The notes beneath the pieces are model-generated. The model did not search any database, was not told the origin of the DNA, and saw only the letters and a program-made list of their open reading frames with translations. Source: JALORV01 sp963702595 (lineage in GTDB: Bacteria > Pseudomonadota > Gammaproteobacteria > Burkholderiales > Burkholderiaceae_F). Taken from it: a stretch of 64,000 nt of DNA. Location of the stretch: contig CAVPDC010000001.1 in the NCBI GenBank assembly GCA_963702595.1, positions 206,556 to 270,555 of the forward strand. Direction: 5' to 3'. Made by a program: the position numbers and the translations under genes. How positions within the stretch are numbered: position 1 is the first letter of the stretch; each line of letters opens with the position of its first letter. Below are positions 35,244 through 46,072 of this stretch, piece by piece.

Positions 35244-35675
35244 TTTCTTTGTCTTGGCAAAGAAAGTAACCAGAGAAAGCCGCGCCGACGAAGGCGCGCC
35301 TGCGGGTGCCCTGTGCTGCTCGCGGGTCGGCGGCGGGCCGTGCGCGAAACTCGCCCCTCGCGGTCGCTCAGACAGGCAGGCCCTCAAAGTCGCCCGCACG
35401 CCCCCTGCGCTGCTCGGCGCCGTCGAAGGCATCCAGCGGCGTCGCGTTTGGCAGAGTCGGCAAACGGCGACAGTGTTGGTCCGCTCGGGGCCGCCGCCGC
35501 GGTGCGGGGCGGTAGCGGAGAGGTGCCGAGCGCGTGTCTGAGCCCGTGGAACGCGCAGCGTGATCGGGCGAGTTTCGCGCACGGCCCGCTTAAGCCCTGC
35601 AGCGCAAGGGAAGCCGAAGGCCGGCCTCGTGCGGTCGCCTTTCTTTGGTGACTTTCTTTGGCGAAACAAAGAAAG
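35244..35675. repeat. ~430-bp nested palindromic intergenic element
   Basis: Outer inverted arms at 35244-35279 and 35639-35675 (TTTCTTTG...AAAGAAAGT type, about 85% matching) enclose perfect 23-bp inner arms at 35334-35356 and 35566-35588 (core GCGCGAAACTCGCC). Arm spacing is similar on both sides, so the whole unit can fold as one long hairpin or cruciform. The several open frames inside are by-products of the palindrome and are not annotated. Similar AAGAAAGT-bordered intergenic repeats are familiar from other GC-rich proteobacteria (memory, not searched). The rest of the 35169-35772 gap holds nothing else I can name. Confidence 0.65.
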
Positions 35676-35772
35676 TCACTCGTCGCCGGGCGACTCCCGG
35701 CTCGGTTGCTCCGCTGTGACAGAGCTCGCCACGCATGGCAATTGACGGGTCATATCGCGGTCGCCCGTTGCA

Positions 35773-37440
35773 TCAAGGCGTTCGGCCAGTGTTGGACGCC
35801 CGCCACCGCGACCACCCTGGCATCCTCTTTTCCATGAACCGCGTGATGTTCTCGCTCACGCGCTCGGTTGCCGCGGCATCCGGTGCCGCCGGTGTGGTGA
35901 CCGCCTGGGGCAGCGCGCGCGGTGGGAGGGCGAGGGGGACGGGCGCTCGGACGGCCACGGCGTACACGTCGGTTCGATTCGTTGTGTTGCCGGTGGTCCG
36001 GACGTATACCGGGATGAACGCATCGGTGACAGCCAGGCCGTGATAGTCGCCGATGAAATAGCCGCCAGCTGCAACCGGTGCGGTGTCAAGGTCGAAGCTT
36101 GGCGTCAGCCGCACCTCCCTCCAGTTCAAGCCGTCCACGGAGCGCGTCAGTATCAACTCGGTCGGCAAGGTTGTCGGGTCCGCCGTATTGCTGCGCAGGT
36201 CGAAGTAGGTGATGCCGATCGTGCCGTCGTTGCCGACGCGTATCGATGGCGTAAACGCCGCCACGCTAGGCGCTCGGTTGACCTGGGTAGGTGCGGACCA
36301 GGTCACGCCGCCGTCCGTCGAGCGGCTGAGCGCGATGCCGTCGACGACACCGCCGCTGAAACGCGAGTCCTGCCAGACGACGAGAACGTGACCGTTCGGT
36401 GCCACGGCGATGCCGGGAAGGATCGAGCCGTCGCGGATCGTCTGCCCGGTCACCGTGTCGCGCGCTCCGACGGCCAGCAGATCGGCGACCTTGGCGGGGC
36501 CGCTCCAGGTCGCACCTTTGTTGGTCGAGCGGATCACCCGGATCGACGCCGCCTCCGTGCTGTTCGGACCGGGATCGATCTGAGTGAACACGTTGACGAG
36601 GTTGCCATTGGGCAGCACGACCACCTGGTTGCCGATCGTCTGCGACTGGGTGCCCGGGTCGTAGATGACCGTGGCGGCCTCCCAGCTCGCACCGCCATCG
36701 GTCGTGCGCGCCAGAAGCGATGGGCCGCCGCCGGCGCGTGCGAGCCGATCCCACACCGCAAACACGTAGCGCGCATCGGTGGGATCGGCAGTGATCGTGT
36801 TCTTGTCGTTGAAGAAGTCGCTGCCGCTGACGATGAGTGGAGTCGCATCGCTCCAGGTGCGGCCGCCGTCGCTTGAACGCGCTACCAGCATCGCGCTGCT
36901 CGAGCCCGGCTGCAGCGAACCCACGTTGAAGGCCAGCGCCATCTGGAACGCCGCGCCGTTAGGCGAGAACGTGACCCAGGGGTCGGTGGCGCGGCTGTAA
37001 TCCCCGCCGTTGGCTGCAGTGCCGCCGCCGCATCGCGAAACGGCAAAGGCCGAGCGGGTCCAGGTGACGCCACCGTCGAACGTAACCGCGCTGACAACTC
37101 CACTCGCGCCGCCCGAGGACCAGCGATCCTGTTGCCAATTCACGATCATGTTGCCTGGACTCAGCGGATTCACCGCGACCTGCGGTTCCACTTCCGCGTT
37201 GCGGTATTCGGTGCCGTTCGCGCTGCCCGAACACCCGGGTGCAAACGGCGTGTCGCCCGATACCAGCAGTTCGGTATCGGTGATCAGGGGTGGGAGCGCG
37301 ATAGGCGACGGTGCGGACGGTGCCGGTTCGGGCGCGGGTGGCGGTACCGGGGCGGGTGCCGGGTCTGAGCCGCCGCCGCAGGCTGTCACTGCGACACAGC
37401 CCGAGAGAGCGCTTACCAACAGTGCACGATGCGAGACCAT
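35773..37440 (-). CDS. BNR/Asp-box repeat (sialidase-fold) lipoprotein
   Basis: A 555-residue exported lipoprotein: signal peptide with lipobox VAVTA-C, a Pro/Ala-rich linker, then a beta-propeller region with Asp boxes SSDGGRTW, TTDGGASW, STNKGATW and STDGGVTW. The fold is that of sialidases and BNR-repeat proteins, but the catalytic Arg triad and Tyr of true sialidases were not identified, so it may be a binding or structural protein. A GGAGG site precedes ATG 37440; the longer frame from 37479 adds a basic leader without a ribosome site. Confidence 0.8.
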   Translation of the reverse strand: MVSHRALLVSALSGCVAVTACGGGSDPAPAPVPPPAPEPAPSAPSPIALPPLITDTELLVSGDTPFAPGCSGSANGTEYRNAEVEPQVAVNPLSPGNMIVNWQQDRWSSGGASGVVSAVTFDGGVTWTRSAFAVSRCGGGTAANGGDYSRATDPWVTFSPNGAAFQMALAFNVGSLQPGSSSAMLVARSSDGGRTWSDATPLIVSGSDFFNDKNTITADPTDARYVFAVWDRLARAGGGPSLLARTTDGGASWEAATVIYDPGTQSQTIGNQVVVLPNGNLVNVFTQIDPGPNSTEAASIRVIRSTNKGATWSGPAKVADLLAVGARDTVTGQTIRDGSILPGIAVAPNGHVLVVWQDSRFSGGVVDGIALSRSTDGGVTWSAPTQVNRAPSVAAFTPSIRVGNDGTIGITYFDLRSNTADPTTLPTELILTRSVDGLNWREVRLTPSFDLDTAPVAAGGYFIGDYHGLAVTDAFIPVYVRTTGNTTNRTDVYAVAVRAPVPLALPPRALPQAVTTPAAPDAAATERVSENITRFMEKRMPGWSRWRASNTGRTP

Positions 37441-37745
37441 GTTGCCAGACCTCCAACGCGAGCCGCGATTGTGCGTCAACCTCTCGCGGGCGGCGAATCG
37501 ATGCGACGAACTGGCGCGTAATACATGATCGCAACGTCAGCAAGCACCGACTGTGGGCGGTTGACGTGCATCAACGGCCAATGCCCGCGCTTGCGTAGTG
37601 TGCATTCCGAGCTTTCTTTCTCGCGCGGCGCCGCAAGGGAGGGGCGCATCGGGTACGCTGGCGCGGTTCCCGATACGTATTGCGGCCGCCGCATTTTCTT
37701 TCCTGCATGCCATCCGAGCTGATACGCAAGGCCAAGGTCGCGTCC
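37441..37745. other. Intergenic region before ccoI
   Basis: About 300 bases between the divergent BNR lipoprotein and ccoI. It carries an FNR-type palindrome at 37561 and no supported gene. Confidence 0.5.
37561..37574 (+). promoter_or_regulatory. FNR box upstream of ccoI
   Basis: TTGAC-GTGC-ATCAA, an FNR-type half-site pair. A weak -10-like TAGTGT lies about 31 bases downstream of its centre, the spacing expected for a -41.5 activator site, on the side facing ccoI. Confidence 0.7.
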
Positions 37746-40185
37746 ATGGCCGGAGCAGGTGCCAGTTTCCCTGCGCCCGCCGCGGATGGCGTCTGCGAGC
37801 ACTGCGGCGACTCGCTCGCCGGCCTTAAGGTCGTCCAGCGTCAGCTCGGAGCCAGCGCTGCGACCGTATTGCTGCAACGGCTGTGCGTTCATCGCCGAAC
37901 AGCTTTTCCTGGCGCAGGCCAGCGCGCGCGACCGTGAAGCCCTGACCACCGTTCTTGCTCCGGCAGGCGACGCCGCGGCCGCGGCGGCTGCGGCCAGCAA
38001 GCAGACCCGCATTGATGTGCGCGGCATGGTGTGCGCCGCCTGCGGACTGCTGATCGAGCACCAGCTGCGGCGGCTGCCGGGCGTGGCGCAGGCGCACGTC
38101 GACTTCACGACACAACGTGCCTTCGTCGCGTACGACGACAAGCTCGTCGCGCGTGATGACCTGCTGCGCGAGATCCAGCGGGCGGGCTACCAGACCGGAA
38201 GCGCCGCGGCCGACGAGCGTCGCTCCTCGCGCATCGAACTGCTGCGCGTGCTGATCGCCTGGCTGATGATGATGCAGGTGATGATGCTGGCGGTGCCGCT
38301 GTATTTCGCGGCGCCGGGCGACGTGCCGGCCGACATCGAGCAGCTGATGCGCATCGCCAGCCTGATCCTCACGCTGCCGGTGATGCTGTTCAGCGCGCAG
38401 CCGCTATACCGGGCGGCGTGGAGCCAGGTGCGGATCGGCAGCATCGGTATGGACGTGCCGATAGTCATCGGCGTGGGCGCGGCCTTCGTGGCGAGCGCGC
38501 TGGCGACGGTGCTGTCGCGCGGCCATGTGTACTTCGACTCGGTGACTATGTTTGTCGCGCTGGTGCTGGGCACGCGCTGGCTGCTTGCGCGCGGCCTCGC
38601 CGCGGCGCGCGAGCACATCGACAATGCGCGCCGCCAGGCGGTGCTCAGCGCACAGCGGCTGGTTGCCTTTCCGTCATCGCTGGCGACCGAGAACGTCGTC
38701 GCGGAGCGGCTGCGCGTGGGTGACCGCGTGCTGGTGCCGCCGGGCGAAACGGTGCCGGCCGATGGCGTGGTCGTGCACGGGCGCACGAGCTGTTCGCAGG
38801 CCTGGCTGACCGGAGAGTCGACGCCGATCGAGAAAACCGCCGGTGCTCCGGTGCTCGCGGGATCAGTCAACCTTGACCAGCCGATGGTGATCGAGGTCAC
38901 GCGGCGCGGTGAAGCGACCTCGCTGGCGGCCCTGCAGCGCCTGGTCGACGAGGCCGGGCGTGAGCGGCCGCGCGTCGTCGAAGTGGCCAATCGTGTGGCG
39001 GGCTACTTCCTGTGGGCGGTGCTCGCGATCACGGTGCTGACGGTCGTGGGCTGGTGGTTGGTCGATCCCGCGCAGGCTTTGCCCAATGCGATCGCGGTGC
39101 TGGTGGCCACCTGCCCGTGCGCCCTGTCGCTCGCAGCGCCGGCCGCATTCTCGGCGGCCCAGTCCGCGCTGGCCCAGCGTCGCGTGCTGCTTGCGCGCAC
39201 GGCGGCGCTCGAAACCCTGGCCGAGGTCGACGTGCTCGCCTGCGACAAGACGGGCACGCTGACGACCGGAACGCCGGCGCTGATCAAGCAGTTGCTGCTG
39301 CGCGAGGCCGACCCGGATCGCGCGCTCGAGATCGCGGCGGCGCTGGAGACGATGTCGACGCATCCCTATGCGCGCGCGCTGCTGAAGGCTGCGCAGGCGT
39401 TGCCGGAACCCTTGCCCGCGGTGGCCGACGGACGGGTCGAAGCGTCCGCGGGAATCGAAGGCATGGTGCGCGGCCGGCGCTACCGTCTCGGCAAGATCGA
39501 TTTCGCCTTGCCAGAGAAACTGGCCTCGATGCGCGGCGGCGTCGCGAGCGTCGTAGGTGCCGAGGGACTGGCGGCCTCCAGTTTCGTCGTCCTGTCCGAC
39601 GAAACGGGACCGCTCTCCGTATTTGTCTTTGGCGAGCAGTTGCGCGAGGACGCGCTGCAGATGGTCGACGCCGCGGCGGGACGCGGCGTCGAAGTGGTCG
39701 TCCTGTCCGGTGACCGCCGCGAGCCGGTGCAGGCGGTTGCGCGGGCACTGGGTGTCGAACGCGCATTCGCGCACCAGACTCCGGACAGCAAGCGCAGCTG
39801 GGTGGCGGGGCAGCAGAGCGCCGGACACCGCGTCGCGATGCTGGGCGATGGCCTCAACGACGCGCCGGTGATCGCGCAGGCCGATGTGTCGATCGCGCTC
39901 GCAGGCGGGTCGATGCTGGCGCAAGCGCGCGCCGACTTCATCGTGCTGCACTCGCGACTCGCAGATGTCGAGTTCGCGCTGGCCGCGGCCCATCGCGCCC
40001 GCCGTATCGTGCGGCAGAATCTCGTCTGGGCGTTCGGCTACAACATCGTGATCATTCCGCTCGCCGCGTTCGGCTTCGTGTCGCCGGCGGTGGCCGCCGC
40101 CGGCATGGCCGCCAGTTCGCTCGCGGTTGTCGCCAATGCCTTGCGCGCCAAGCGGGTCGTGACCGGCGGCGCACACCCGCGCTGA
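37746..40185 (+). pseudogene. ccoI: cbb3 oxidase copper-transporting P-type ATPase, frameshift near N-terminus
   Basis: A P1B-type copper ATPase of the CcoI/FixI type. The N-terminal metal-binding start (VCEHCGDSLAGLKVV, from ATG 37746 or 37707) is in one frame; between about 37830 and 37870 the reading moves to the frame that gives CCNGCAFIAEQLF and the rest. The main body has a heavy-metal domain (RGMVCAACG), the copper channel CPC in ATCPCALSLAAP, the phosphorylation site CDKTGTLTTG and GDGLNDAPV. It exports Cu(I) to the periplasm for the cbb3 CuB site. Apart from one indel it is complete (~812 residues), so a sequencing error is plausible. Confidence 0.88.
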
Positions 40186-40192
40186 GCGGCGG

Positions 40193-40387
40193 ATGGACTC
40201 GCTTTACCTGCTGATACCACTGTCGGTCGTGCTGGCGCTGGTGATCGCCGGAGTGCTGGTCTGGGCGGTCGTGTCCGGTCAGTTCGAGCAACTCGACGAG
40301 ATCGGCGACCGGGTGCTGCGCGAGCAGCCGGATCCGCCGGACAGCCCTGAAGCCGGTGGGCCGGGCAGCGTCGAGCGGGGCGGCTAG
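40193..40387 (+). CDS. ccoS: cbb3 oxidase maturation protein CcoS
   Basis: A 64-residue protein with an N-terminal span (LYLLIPLSVVLALVIAGVLVWAV) followed by SGQFEQLDEIGDRVL, the CcoS hallmark. It is needed for cofactor insertion into CcoN. It starts 7 bases after ccoI, so the two are one operon. Confidence 0.9.
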   Translation: MDSLYLLIPLSVVLALVIAGVLVWAVVSGQFEQLDEIGDRVLREQPDPPDSPEAGGPGSVERGG

Positions 40388-40504
40388 CCGGACCGCCCGG
40401 GCTGTGGGGCAACGCCCCGGAAGCGCGGAACGTGGTGCCGCGGCGACGTCAAGCGCCCGCCAGGCGAAAATAGTACCCGGGGGTGTATGGTCGTTGGGTC
40501 GCGG

Positions 40505-40518
40505 TTGACTTGTGTCAA
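40505..40518 (+). promoter_or_regulatory. FNR box upstream of ccoN
   Basis: A perfect palindrome TTGAC-TTGT-GTCAA, 156 bases before the ccoN ATG. TAGCAT at 40541-40546 lies at -10 position relative to a -41.5 activator site. Confidence 0.75.
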
Positions 40519-40674
40519 CCGCACTGCAAGGGCCGCTTTCTAGCATGCGCTCCGGGTATCGGAGCGCGCGCAAGTCCGTGGCGTGCCTATCGATTAGACG
40601 GGGAACCCGATCCACACCTGCCGGCGCGCGCGCCAGGATGCGCGGAGGCACCAGTCCTACAGCACGAGGAAGAC

Positions 40675-42108
40675 ATGAACTCAGCCGTTACTGCGGACAC
40701 CTATAACTACAAGGTCGTACGGCAGTTTTCCGTGATGACCGTAGTGTGGGGCATCGTCGGCATGCTGGTCGGCGTCATCATCGCCGCGCAGATGGCCTGG
40801 CCGGAGCTCAACTTCGGGATTCCCTGGCTGAGTTTCGGGCGCCTGCGGCCGCTGCACACGAACGCGGTCATTTTCGCCTTCGGCGGGTGCGCGCTGTTCG
40901 CGACCAGCTACTACGTGGTCCAGCGGACCTCGCAGGCACGCCTGTGGGGCGGCCCGCTGGTGGCGTTCACGTTCTGGGGCTGGCAGCTCGTCATCGTGGC
41001 GGCGGCGGTCACGCTGCCGCTCGGCGTTACCAGCGGCAAGGAGTATGCCGAGCTCGAGTGGCCGATCGACATCCTGATCACGCTGGTCTGGGTGGCCTAC
41101 GCGGTGGTCTTCTTCGGCACCATGGTCAAGCGCAAGGTCAGGCACATCTACGTCGCCAACTGGTTCTACGGTGCCTTCATCATCACCGTGGCGGTGCTGC
41201 ACCTGGTCAACAGCGCCGCCGTGCCGGCGGGCTTGTGGAAGTCGTACTCGGCGTACTCGGGCGCGACTGATGCGATGGTTCAGTGGTGGTACGGGCACAA
41301 CGCGGTAGGCTTCTTCCTGACCGCGGGCTTCCTCGGAATCATGTATTACTTCGTGCCGAAGGCCGCGGGCCGTCCGATCTTCTCGTATCGCCTGTCGGTG
41401 GTGCACTTCTGGGCGCTGATCTTCACCTACATGTGGGCCGGCCCGCACCACCTGCACTACACGGCGCTGCCCGACTGGGCACAGTCGCTCGGGATGGTCT
41501 TCTCGCTGATCCTGCTGGCGCCTTCGTGGGGAGGCATGATCAACGGCATCATGACGTTGTCGGGCGCGTGGCACAAACTGCGCGACGACCCGATCCTCAA
41601 GTTCCTGATCGTTTCGTTGTCGTTCTACGGCATGTCGACCTTCGAAGGGCCGATGATGTCGATCAAGACGGTGAATGCGCTCAGCCACTACACGGACTGG
41701 ACGATCGGCCACGTGCACTCGGGCGCACTCGGCTGGGTCGGCCTGGTGTCGATCGGCGCGATCTACTACCTGCTGCCGCGCCTGTACGGCCGTACCGAGA
41801 TGGCGAGCATGCGGCTCGTGACGACGCACTTCTGGATGGCCACGATCGGCATCGTGCTCTACATCGCCGCCATGTGGATCGCCGGCGTCATGCAGGGCCT
41901 GATGTGGCGCGCCGTCAACGACGACGGCACGCTGACCTACACGTTCATCGAGAGCGTGAAGTCGACCTATCCGTTCTACGTGATCCGGCTACTCGGCGGC
42001 CTGCTGTACCTCGCCGGCATGTTCCTGATGCTGTGGAACACGTTCAAGACGATCGCCGCCGGCAAGTCCGTCGATGCGTCGATACCGGCCGCAGTCGCCC
42101 ACGCCTGA
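40675..42108 (+). CDS. ccoN: cbb3-type cytochrome c oxidase subunit I
   Basis: A 477-residue heme-copper oxidase subunit with about 12 spans and conserved histidines (LHTNAVIF for low-spin heme b; WWYGHNAVGF for CuB; GPHHLHYTALPDW; GHVHSGALGW for the hemes). It reduces oxygen to water at very low oxygen levels and pumps protons. The ATG at 40675 follows GAGGAA; upstream in-frame sequence to 40483 is leader. First gene of ccoNOQP. Confidence 0.96.
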   Translation: MNSAVTADTYNYKVVRQFSVMTVVWGIVGMLVGVIIAAQMAWPELNFGIPWLSFGRLRPLHTNAVIFAFGGCALFATSYYVVQRTSQARLWGGPLVAFTFWGWQLVIVAAAVTLPLGVTSGKEYAELEWPIDILITLVWVAYAVVFFGTMVKRKVRHIYVANWFYGAFIITVAVLHLVNSAAVPAGLWKSYSAYSGATDAMVQWWYGHNAVGFFLTAGFLGIMYYFVPKAAGRPIFSYRLSVVHFWALIFTYMWAGPHHLHYTALPDWAQSLGMVFSLILLAPSWGGMINGIMTLSGAWHKLRDDPILKFLIVSLSFYGMSTFEGPMMSIKTVNALSHYTDWTIGHVHSGALGWVGLVSIGAIYYLLPRLYGRTEMASMRLVTTHFWMATIGIVLYIAAMWIAGVMQGLMWRAVNDDGTLTYTFIESVKSTYPFYVIRLLGGLLYLAGMFLMLWNTFKTIAAGKSVDASIPAAVAHA

Positions 42109-42138
42109 GGGCGAACGCAAAGGACAAGAGGAATCACG

Positions 42139-42753
<615 letters not shown>

Positions 42754-42759
42754 GGCCTT

Positions 42760-42936
42760 ATGGACCTGAATGACGCACGCGCTGTGCTGACCCTGCTGGG
42801 ATTCATCGGTTTCATCGCCATCGTGGCCTGGGCCTACGGCAAGAGCGCACGCAAGGGATTCAAGGAAGCATCCGAGCTGCCGTTCGCGGACGAGAAGGAA
42901 GCTCTCCGCAGCGGAGAACAGGGGAAGAACAGATGA
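42760..42936 (+). CDS. ccoQ: cbb3 oxidase subunit CcoQ
   Basis: A 58-residue protein (MDLNDARAVLTLLGF...) with one membrane span (VLTLLGFIGFIAIVAWAYG) and a charged cytoplasmic tail, placed between ccoO and ccoP, as usual for CcoQ, which stabilises the complex. It starts 6 bases after ccoO and overlaps the ccoP start (ATGA). Confidence 0.9.
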   Translation: MDLNDARAVLTLLGFIGFIAIVAWAYGKSARKGFKEASELPFADEKEALRSGEQGKNR

Positions 42937-43932
42937 ACGACATCGGGGCGAGCCAGTTCTACAGCGCCTTCTGGGACTACTACATCGCGATCATCACGAT
43001 CGTGTCGGTGCTCGGCTGTGCAGTGTTCCTGTGGCTGCAGAGCCGCCGCACCGTGAAGGCGCAGATCAACGCCAAGGGCGAGATTCAGACGACCGGGCAC
43101 GTGTGGGACGGCGACCTGCAGGAGTTCCACAACCCGATGCCGCGCTGGTGGATCTGGCTCTTCTACCTGACGGTGCTGTTTTCGGTCATCTACCTTGTCC
43201 TGTATCCGGGGCTCGGCACGCAGTGGCAGGGTGTGCTCAAGTGGACGCAATCTGGTCAGTATCAGACCGAGGTCAAGGCGGCCGATGCCAGGTTCGGGCC
43301 GATCTTCGCGGCCTACGCCGCAATGCCGATCGAGCAGGTCGCGGCCGATCCCAAGGCCCGGCAGATGGGTGAGCGCATCTTCCTGAACAACTGCGCGCAG
43401 TGCCACGGTTCGGACGCGCGGGGCTCGGGCGGCTTCCCGAACCTCTCCGACAGCGACTGGCTGTTCGGCGGCACGCCGGCGAGGCCATCGAGACGTCTAT
43501 CGCAGCGGCCGCAATGGCGTCATGCCGCCCATGGCGGCGGCGGTCGGCGACAAGGAAGCAGTCATAGACGTTGCGAACTATGTGCTGTCGCTATCTGGGT
43601 CGGCGCACGACAGCATCCGCGCAGCTCGTGGCAAGGAGAAGTTCGTGGCCTGCGCGGCTTGCCACGGTGCGGATGGCAAGGGCAACCAGACACTGGGCGC
43701 GCCGAACCTGAGCGACAAGATCTGGCTTTACGGCGGGACGGTCGACGCCATCGCGCAGACCATCACCAACGGGCGCGGTTCCAGCACGCTGTCTCCGGGC
43801 CAGAGCGCGATGCCAGCGTGGAAGTCGGTGCTCGGCGACGCGCAGGTGCACATTTTGGCGGCCTACGTCTGGTCGCTGTCGAACATCGGCACGGCGGCCG
43901 CAACGACGCCGGCTCCCGCGCCGGCAAAGTAG
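42933..43932 (+). pseudogene. ccoP: cbb3-type cytochrome c oxidase subunit III, two frameshifts
   Basis: A di-heme cytochrome c. The first part has two spans and heme site CAQCH (C154, C157, H158), then DSDWLFGGTP. From about 43479 the expected EAIETSI is in another frame, and from about 43503 SGRNGVMPPMAAAVGDKEAV is in the third, continuing through the second heme site CAACH to a stop at 43932. Two single-base losses within ~30 bases restore a ~334-residue CcoP. It takes electrons from cytochrome c. An A/P-rich C-terminus ends the protein. Sequence error or mutation cannot be told apart here. Confidence 0.88.
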
Positions 43933-43943
43933 CAACCAGCGAA

Positions 43944-43980
43944 CGAGCGTGGCGCGCCTGCAGGCGCCGCGCTCGATTTT
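43944..43980 (+). terminator. Intrinsic terminator between ccoP and ccoG
   Basis: A ~13-bp GC stem (CGAGCGTGGCGCG pairing with GGCGCCGCGCTCG, one T-G wobble and a mismatch) and a T4 tail, 12 bases after the ccoP stop. It may reduce ccoG-ccoH expression relative to the oxidase subunits. Confidence 0.75.
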
Positions 43981-43996
43981 CTGAGGCCGTAACCCC

Positions 43997-45475
43997 ATGG
44001 ACAATGCGGTCGAAGTCAAGCGCGAGCCCCCGCCGCCGGCCGCGGCGAGCACCCGGGCCACCCCACCGGCGGAGCCGCGTGAGATCGAAATCCAGCTGTA
44101 CGCCCGGCGCGAGGAGATCTATCCGCGCCAGCGTGTCGGCGAGTCACTCGGTTTCTTCCAGAAGTGGCGCTGGGCCGCGGTATGGGTCACGCAGGTCGTC
44201 TTCTACGGCCTGCCCTGGCTGCAGTGGAACGGACGCCAGGCGCTGCTCTTCGACCTCGCCGCGCGCAAGTTCTACATCTTCGGCATGGTGATGTGGCCGC
44301 AGGACATCATCTATCTGACGGCGATTCTCATCATCGCGGCCCTGTCGCTCTTCCTGTTCACTGCAGTCGGTGGCCGGCTATGGTGCGGCTATGCCTGCCC
44401 GCAGACGGTCTACACCGAGATCTTCTTGTGGATCGAGCGGCACATCGAGGGCGATCGCGCCAAGCGCATGCGGCTCGACAAAGATCCGATGTCGGCGCGC
44501 AAGTTCGCCCTGAAGGCGGCCAAGCACGGCGCGTGGATCGCGGTGGCACTCTGGACGGGCTTCACGTTTGTCGGCTACTTCACGCCGATCCGCGAACTGA
44601 CGGTCGAGGTCGCCACCTTCGCGGCCGGAGGCTGGTCGCTGTTCTGGATCCTGTTCTACGGCTTTGCGACCTACGGCAATGCGGGCTGGATGCGGGAGCA
44701 GGTCTGCAAATACATGTGCCCGTATGCGCGCTTCCAGAGCGCGATGTTCGATCCCGACACGCTGATCGTCACGTATGACCGCGAACGTGGCGAACCGCGC
44801 GGCGCCGGTAGCAAGAAGTCGTCGCGTACCGAGCAGGGGTTGGGCGACTGCGTCGAATGCAAGCTCTGCGTGCAGGTCTGCCCGACCGGCATCGACATCC
44901 GCAACGGCCTGCAGTACGAATGCATCGGCTGCGCCGAGTGCATCGACGCCTGCAATTACGTCATGGGCAAGGCCGGTATGCCGAAGGGCCTGATCCGCTA
45001 TTCGACTGAACGGGCGCTCGCCGAAAACTTTGCTGCCAAGGGCATCTGGGGCCACGTGCTGCGGCCGCGCGTGGTGGTCTATGCCGGCATCCTCGCCGCC
45101 GTCACCGTGGCGCTCTTCGTCGCGGTCGCGTTGCGCGTGCCACTGAAGGTCGACGTGATCCGTGACCGTGGAGCGCTGGCGCGCGAGGCCGAAGATGGAC
45201 GCATCGAGAACACGTTCCGACTGCAGGTGATGAACACCACCGAGCGCGGCCAGGCTTACGCGCTGAGCGCCAGCGGCTTGCCGGGTCTCGAGATCGCGTC
45301 CGAGCCGACCTTTGAACTGCCGGGTGCCACCACGCGTTCCGTGCTGGTTCGGCTGCGGGCCCGGTCGGAAGACATTCCGCCCGGGTCGAACAAGATCATC
45401 ATCGGCGTGAAGGCGATCGACGATCCGAAGGTGGCGGTGGAAGAGAACACCGTCTTTCTCGGGTTGAAGCGTTGA
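43997..45475 (+). CDS. ccoG: cbb3 oxidase accessory iron-sulfur protein CcoG
   Basis: A 492-residue RdxA/FixG/CcoG protein: several N-terminal spans, GRLWCGYACPQTVYTEIF, MCPYARFQSAMFDPDTLIV, two ferredoxin-like clusters (CVECKLCVQVCPTGIDIR; CIGCAECIDACNYVM), a last span and an Ig-like periplasmic domain. In other bacteria it acts as a Cu(II) reductase for copper delivery to the oxidase. The N-terminus is Pro/Ala-rich. Confidence 0.93.
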   Translation: MDNAVEVKREPPPPAAASTRATPPAEPREIEIQLYARREEIYPRQRVGESLGFFQKWRWAAVWVTQVVFYGLPWLQWNGRQALLFDLAARKFYIFGMVMWPQDIIYLTAILIIAALSLFLFTAVGGRLWCGYACPQTVYTEIFLWIERHIEGDRAKRMRLDKDPMSARKFALKAAKHGAWIAVALWTGFTFVGYFTPIRELTVEVATFAAGGWSLFWILFYGFATYGNAGWMREQVCKYMCPYARFQSAMFDPDTLIVTYDRERGEPRGAGSKKSSRTEQGLGDCVECKLCVQVCPTGIDIRNGLQYECIGCAECIDACNYVMGKAGMPKGLIRYSTERALAENFAAKGIWGHVLRPRVVVYAGILAAVTVALFVAVALRVPLKVDVIRDRGALAREAEDGRIENTFRLQVMNTTERGQAYALSASGLPGLEIASEPTFELPGATTRSVLVRLRARSEDIPPGSNKIIIGVKAIDDPKVAVEENTVFLGLKR

Positions 45476-45498
45476 CTGAACACTTCAGGGAGCATGCA

Positions 45499-46038
45499 GT
45501 GAGTACCGATGTCGTTACCCCGTGGTACCGCCAGGGATGGCCGTGGTTCCTGATCGCCTTGCCTGCCACGGCGGTTGTCGGCGGCATCATCACCGCGATA
45601 CTCGCAGTTCGCGGCTTCGACGGCCCGGTCGTCGCCGACTACTACAAGCAGGGTCTGGCCATCAACGAGGAGGTCGCGCGCGCCCAGCTTGCGCGCGAGC
45701 TGGCCGTTACCGCCGAGGCGGAGCTGGCCGGATTCGCGGACGGCGACCGGGTGCGGGTCGTCCTGCAGGCCGAGCGGCCTCTGCCGCCCGAAGCCGCGTT
45801 ACGGCTTCGCCTGGCGCACCCGGGACGCCCGGCCGAGGACCGGGTCGCGGTGCTGGCGCGCACCGACGTGGACGCCGACAACCGGCGCGCGGTGTACGTT
45901 GGCTCGCTGCAGTCGACGACGGCACGCGAACTCAGCGGTCCAGTGACGTGGCAGGTCATCCTGGAGTCGCCGCAGTGGCGCATCGACGATTCGTTTTCCG
46001 CAAGCGGCGGCGGTCGATTCAATCTGAAGGCGCGCTAG
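45499..46038 (+). CDS. ccoH: FixH/CcoH family protein
   Basis: A 179-residue protein with one N-terminal span (PWFLIALPATAVVGGIITAILAV), then VADYYKQGLAINEE, the FixH signature, and a periplasmic beta domain. It assists cbb3 oxidase assembly. GTG 45499 has an AGGGAG ribosome site 6 bases upstream; a TTG at 45472 overlapping the ccoG stop is the alternative. Confidence 0.85.
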   Translation: MSTDVVTPWYRQGWPWFLIALPATAVVGGIITAILAVRGFDGPVVADYYKQGLAINEEVARAQLARELAVTAEAELAGFADGDRVRVVLQAERPLPPEAALRLRLAHPGRPAEDRVAVLARTDVDADNRRAVYVGSLQSTTARELSGPVTWQVILESPQWRIDDSFSASGGGRFNLKAR

Positions 46039-46072
46039 TTCCTGCCGGGACGCAGCGCGGCGAGGTGGAGAC

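Noticed and set aside
35254..35651. Overlapping open frames of about 70-150 codons on both strands in the palindromic element
   Set aside because: They follow from the palindrome's symmetry and are found in all frames; no protein evidence.
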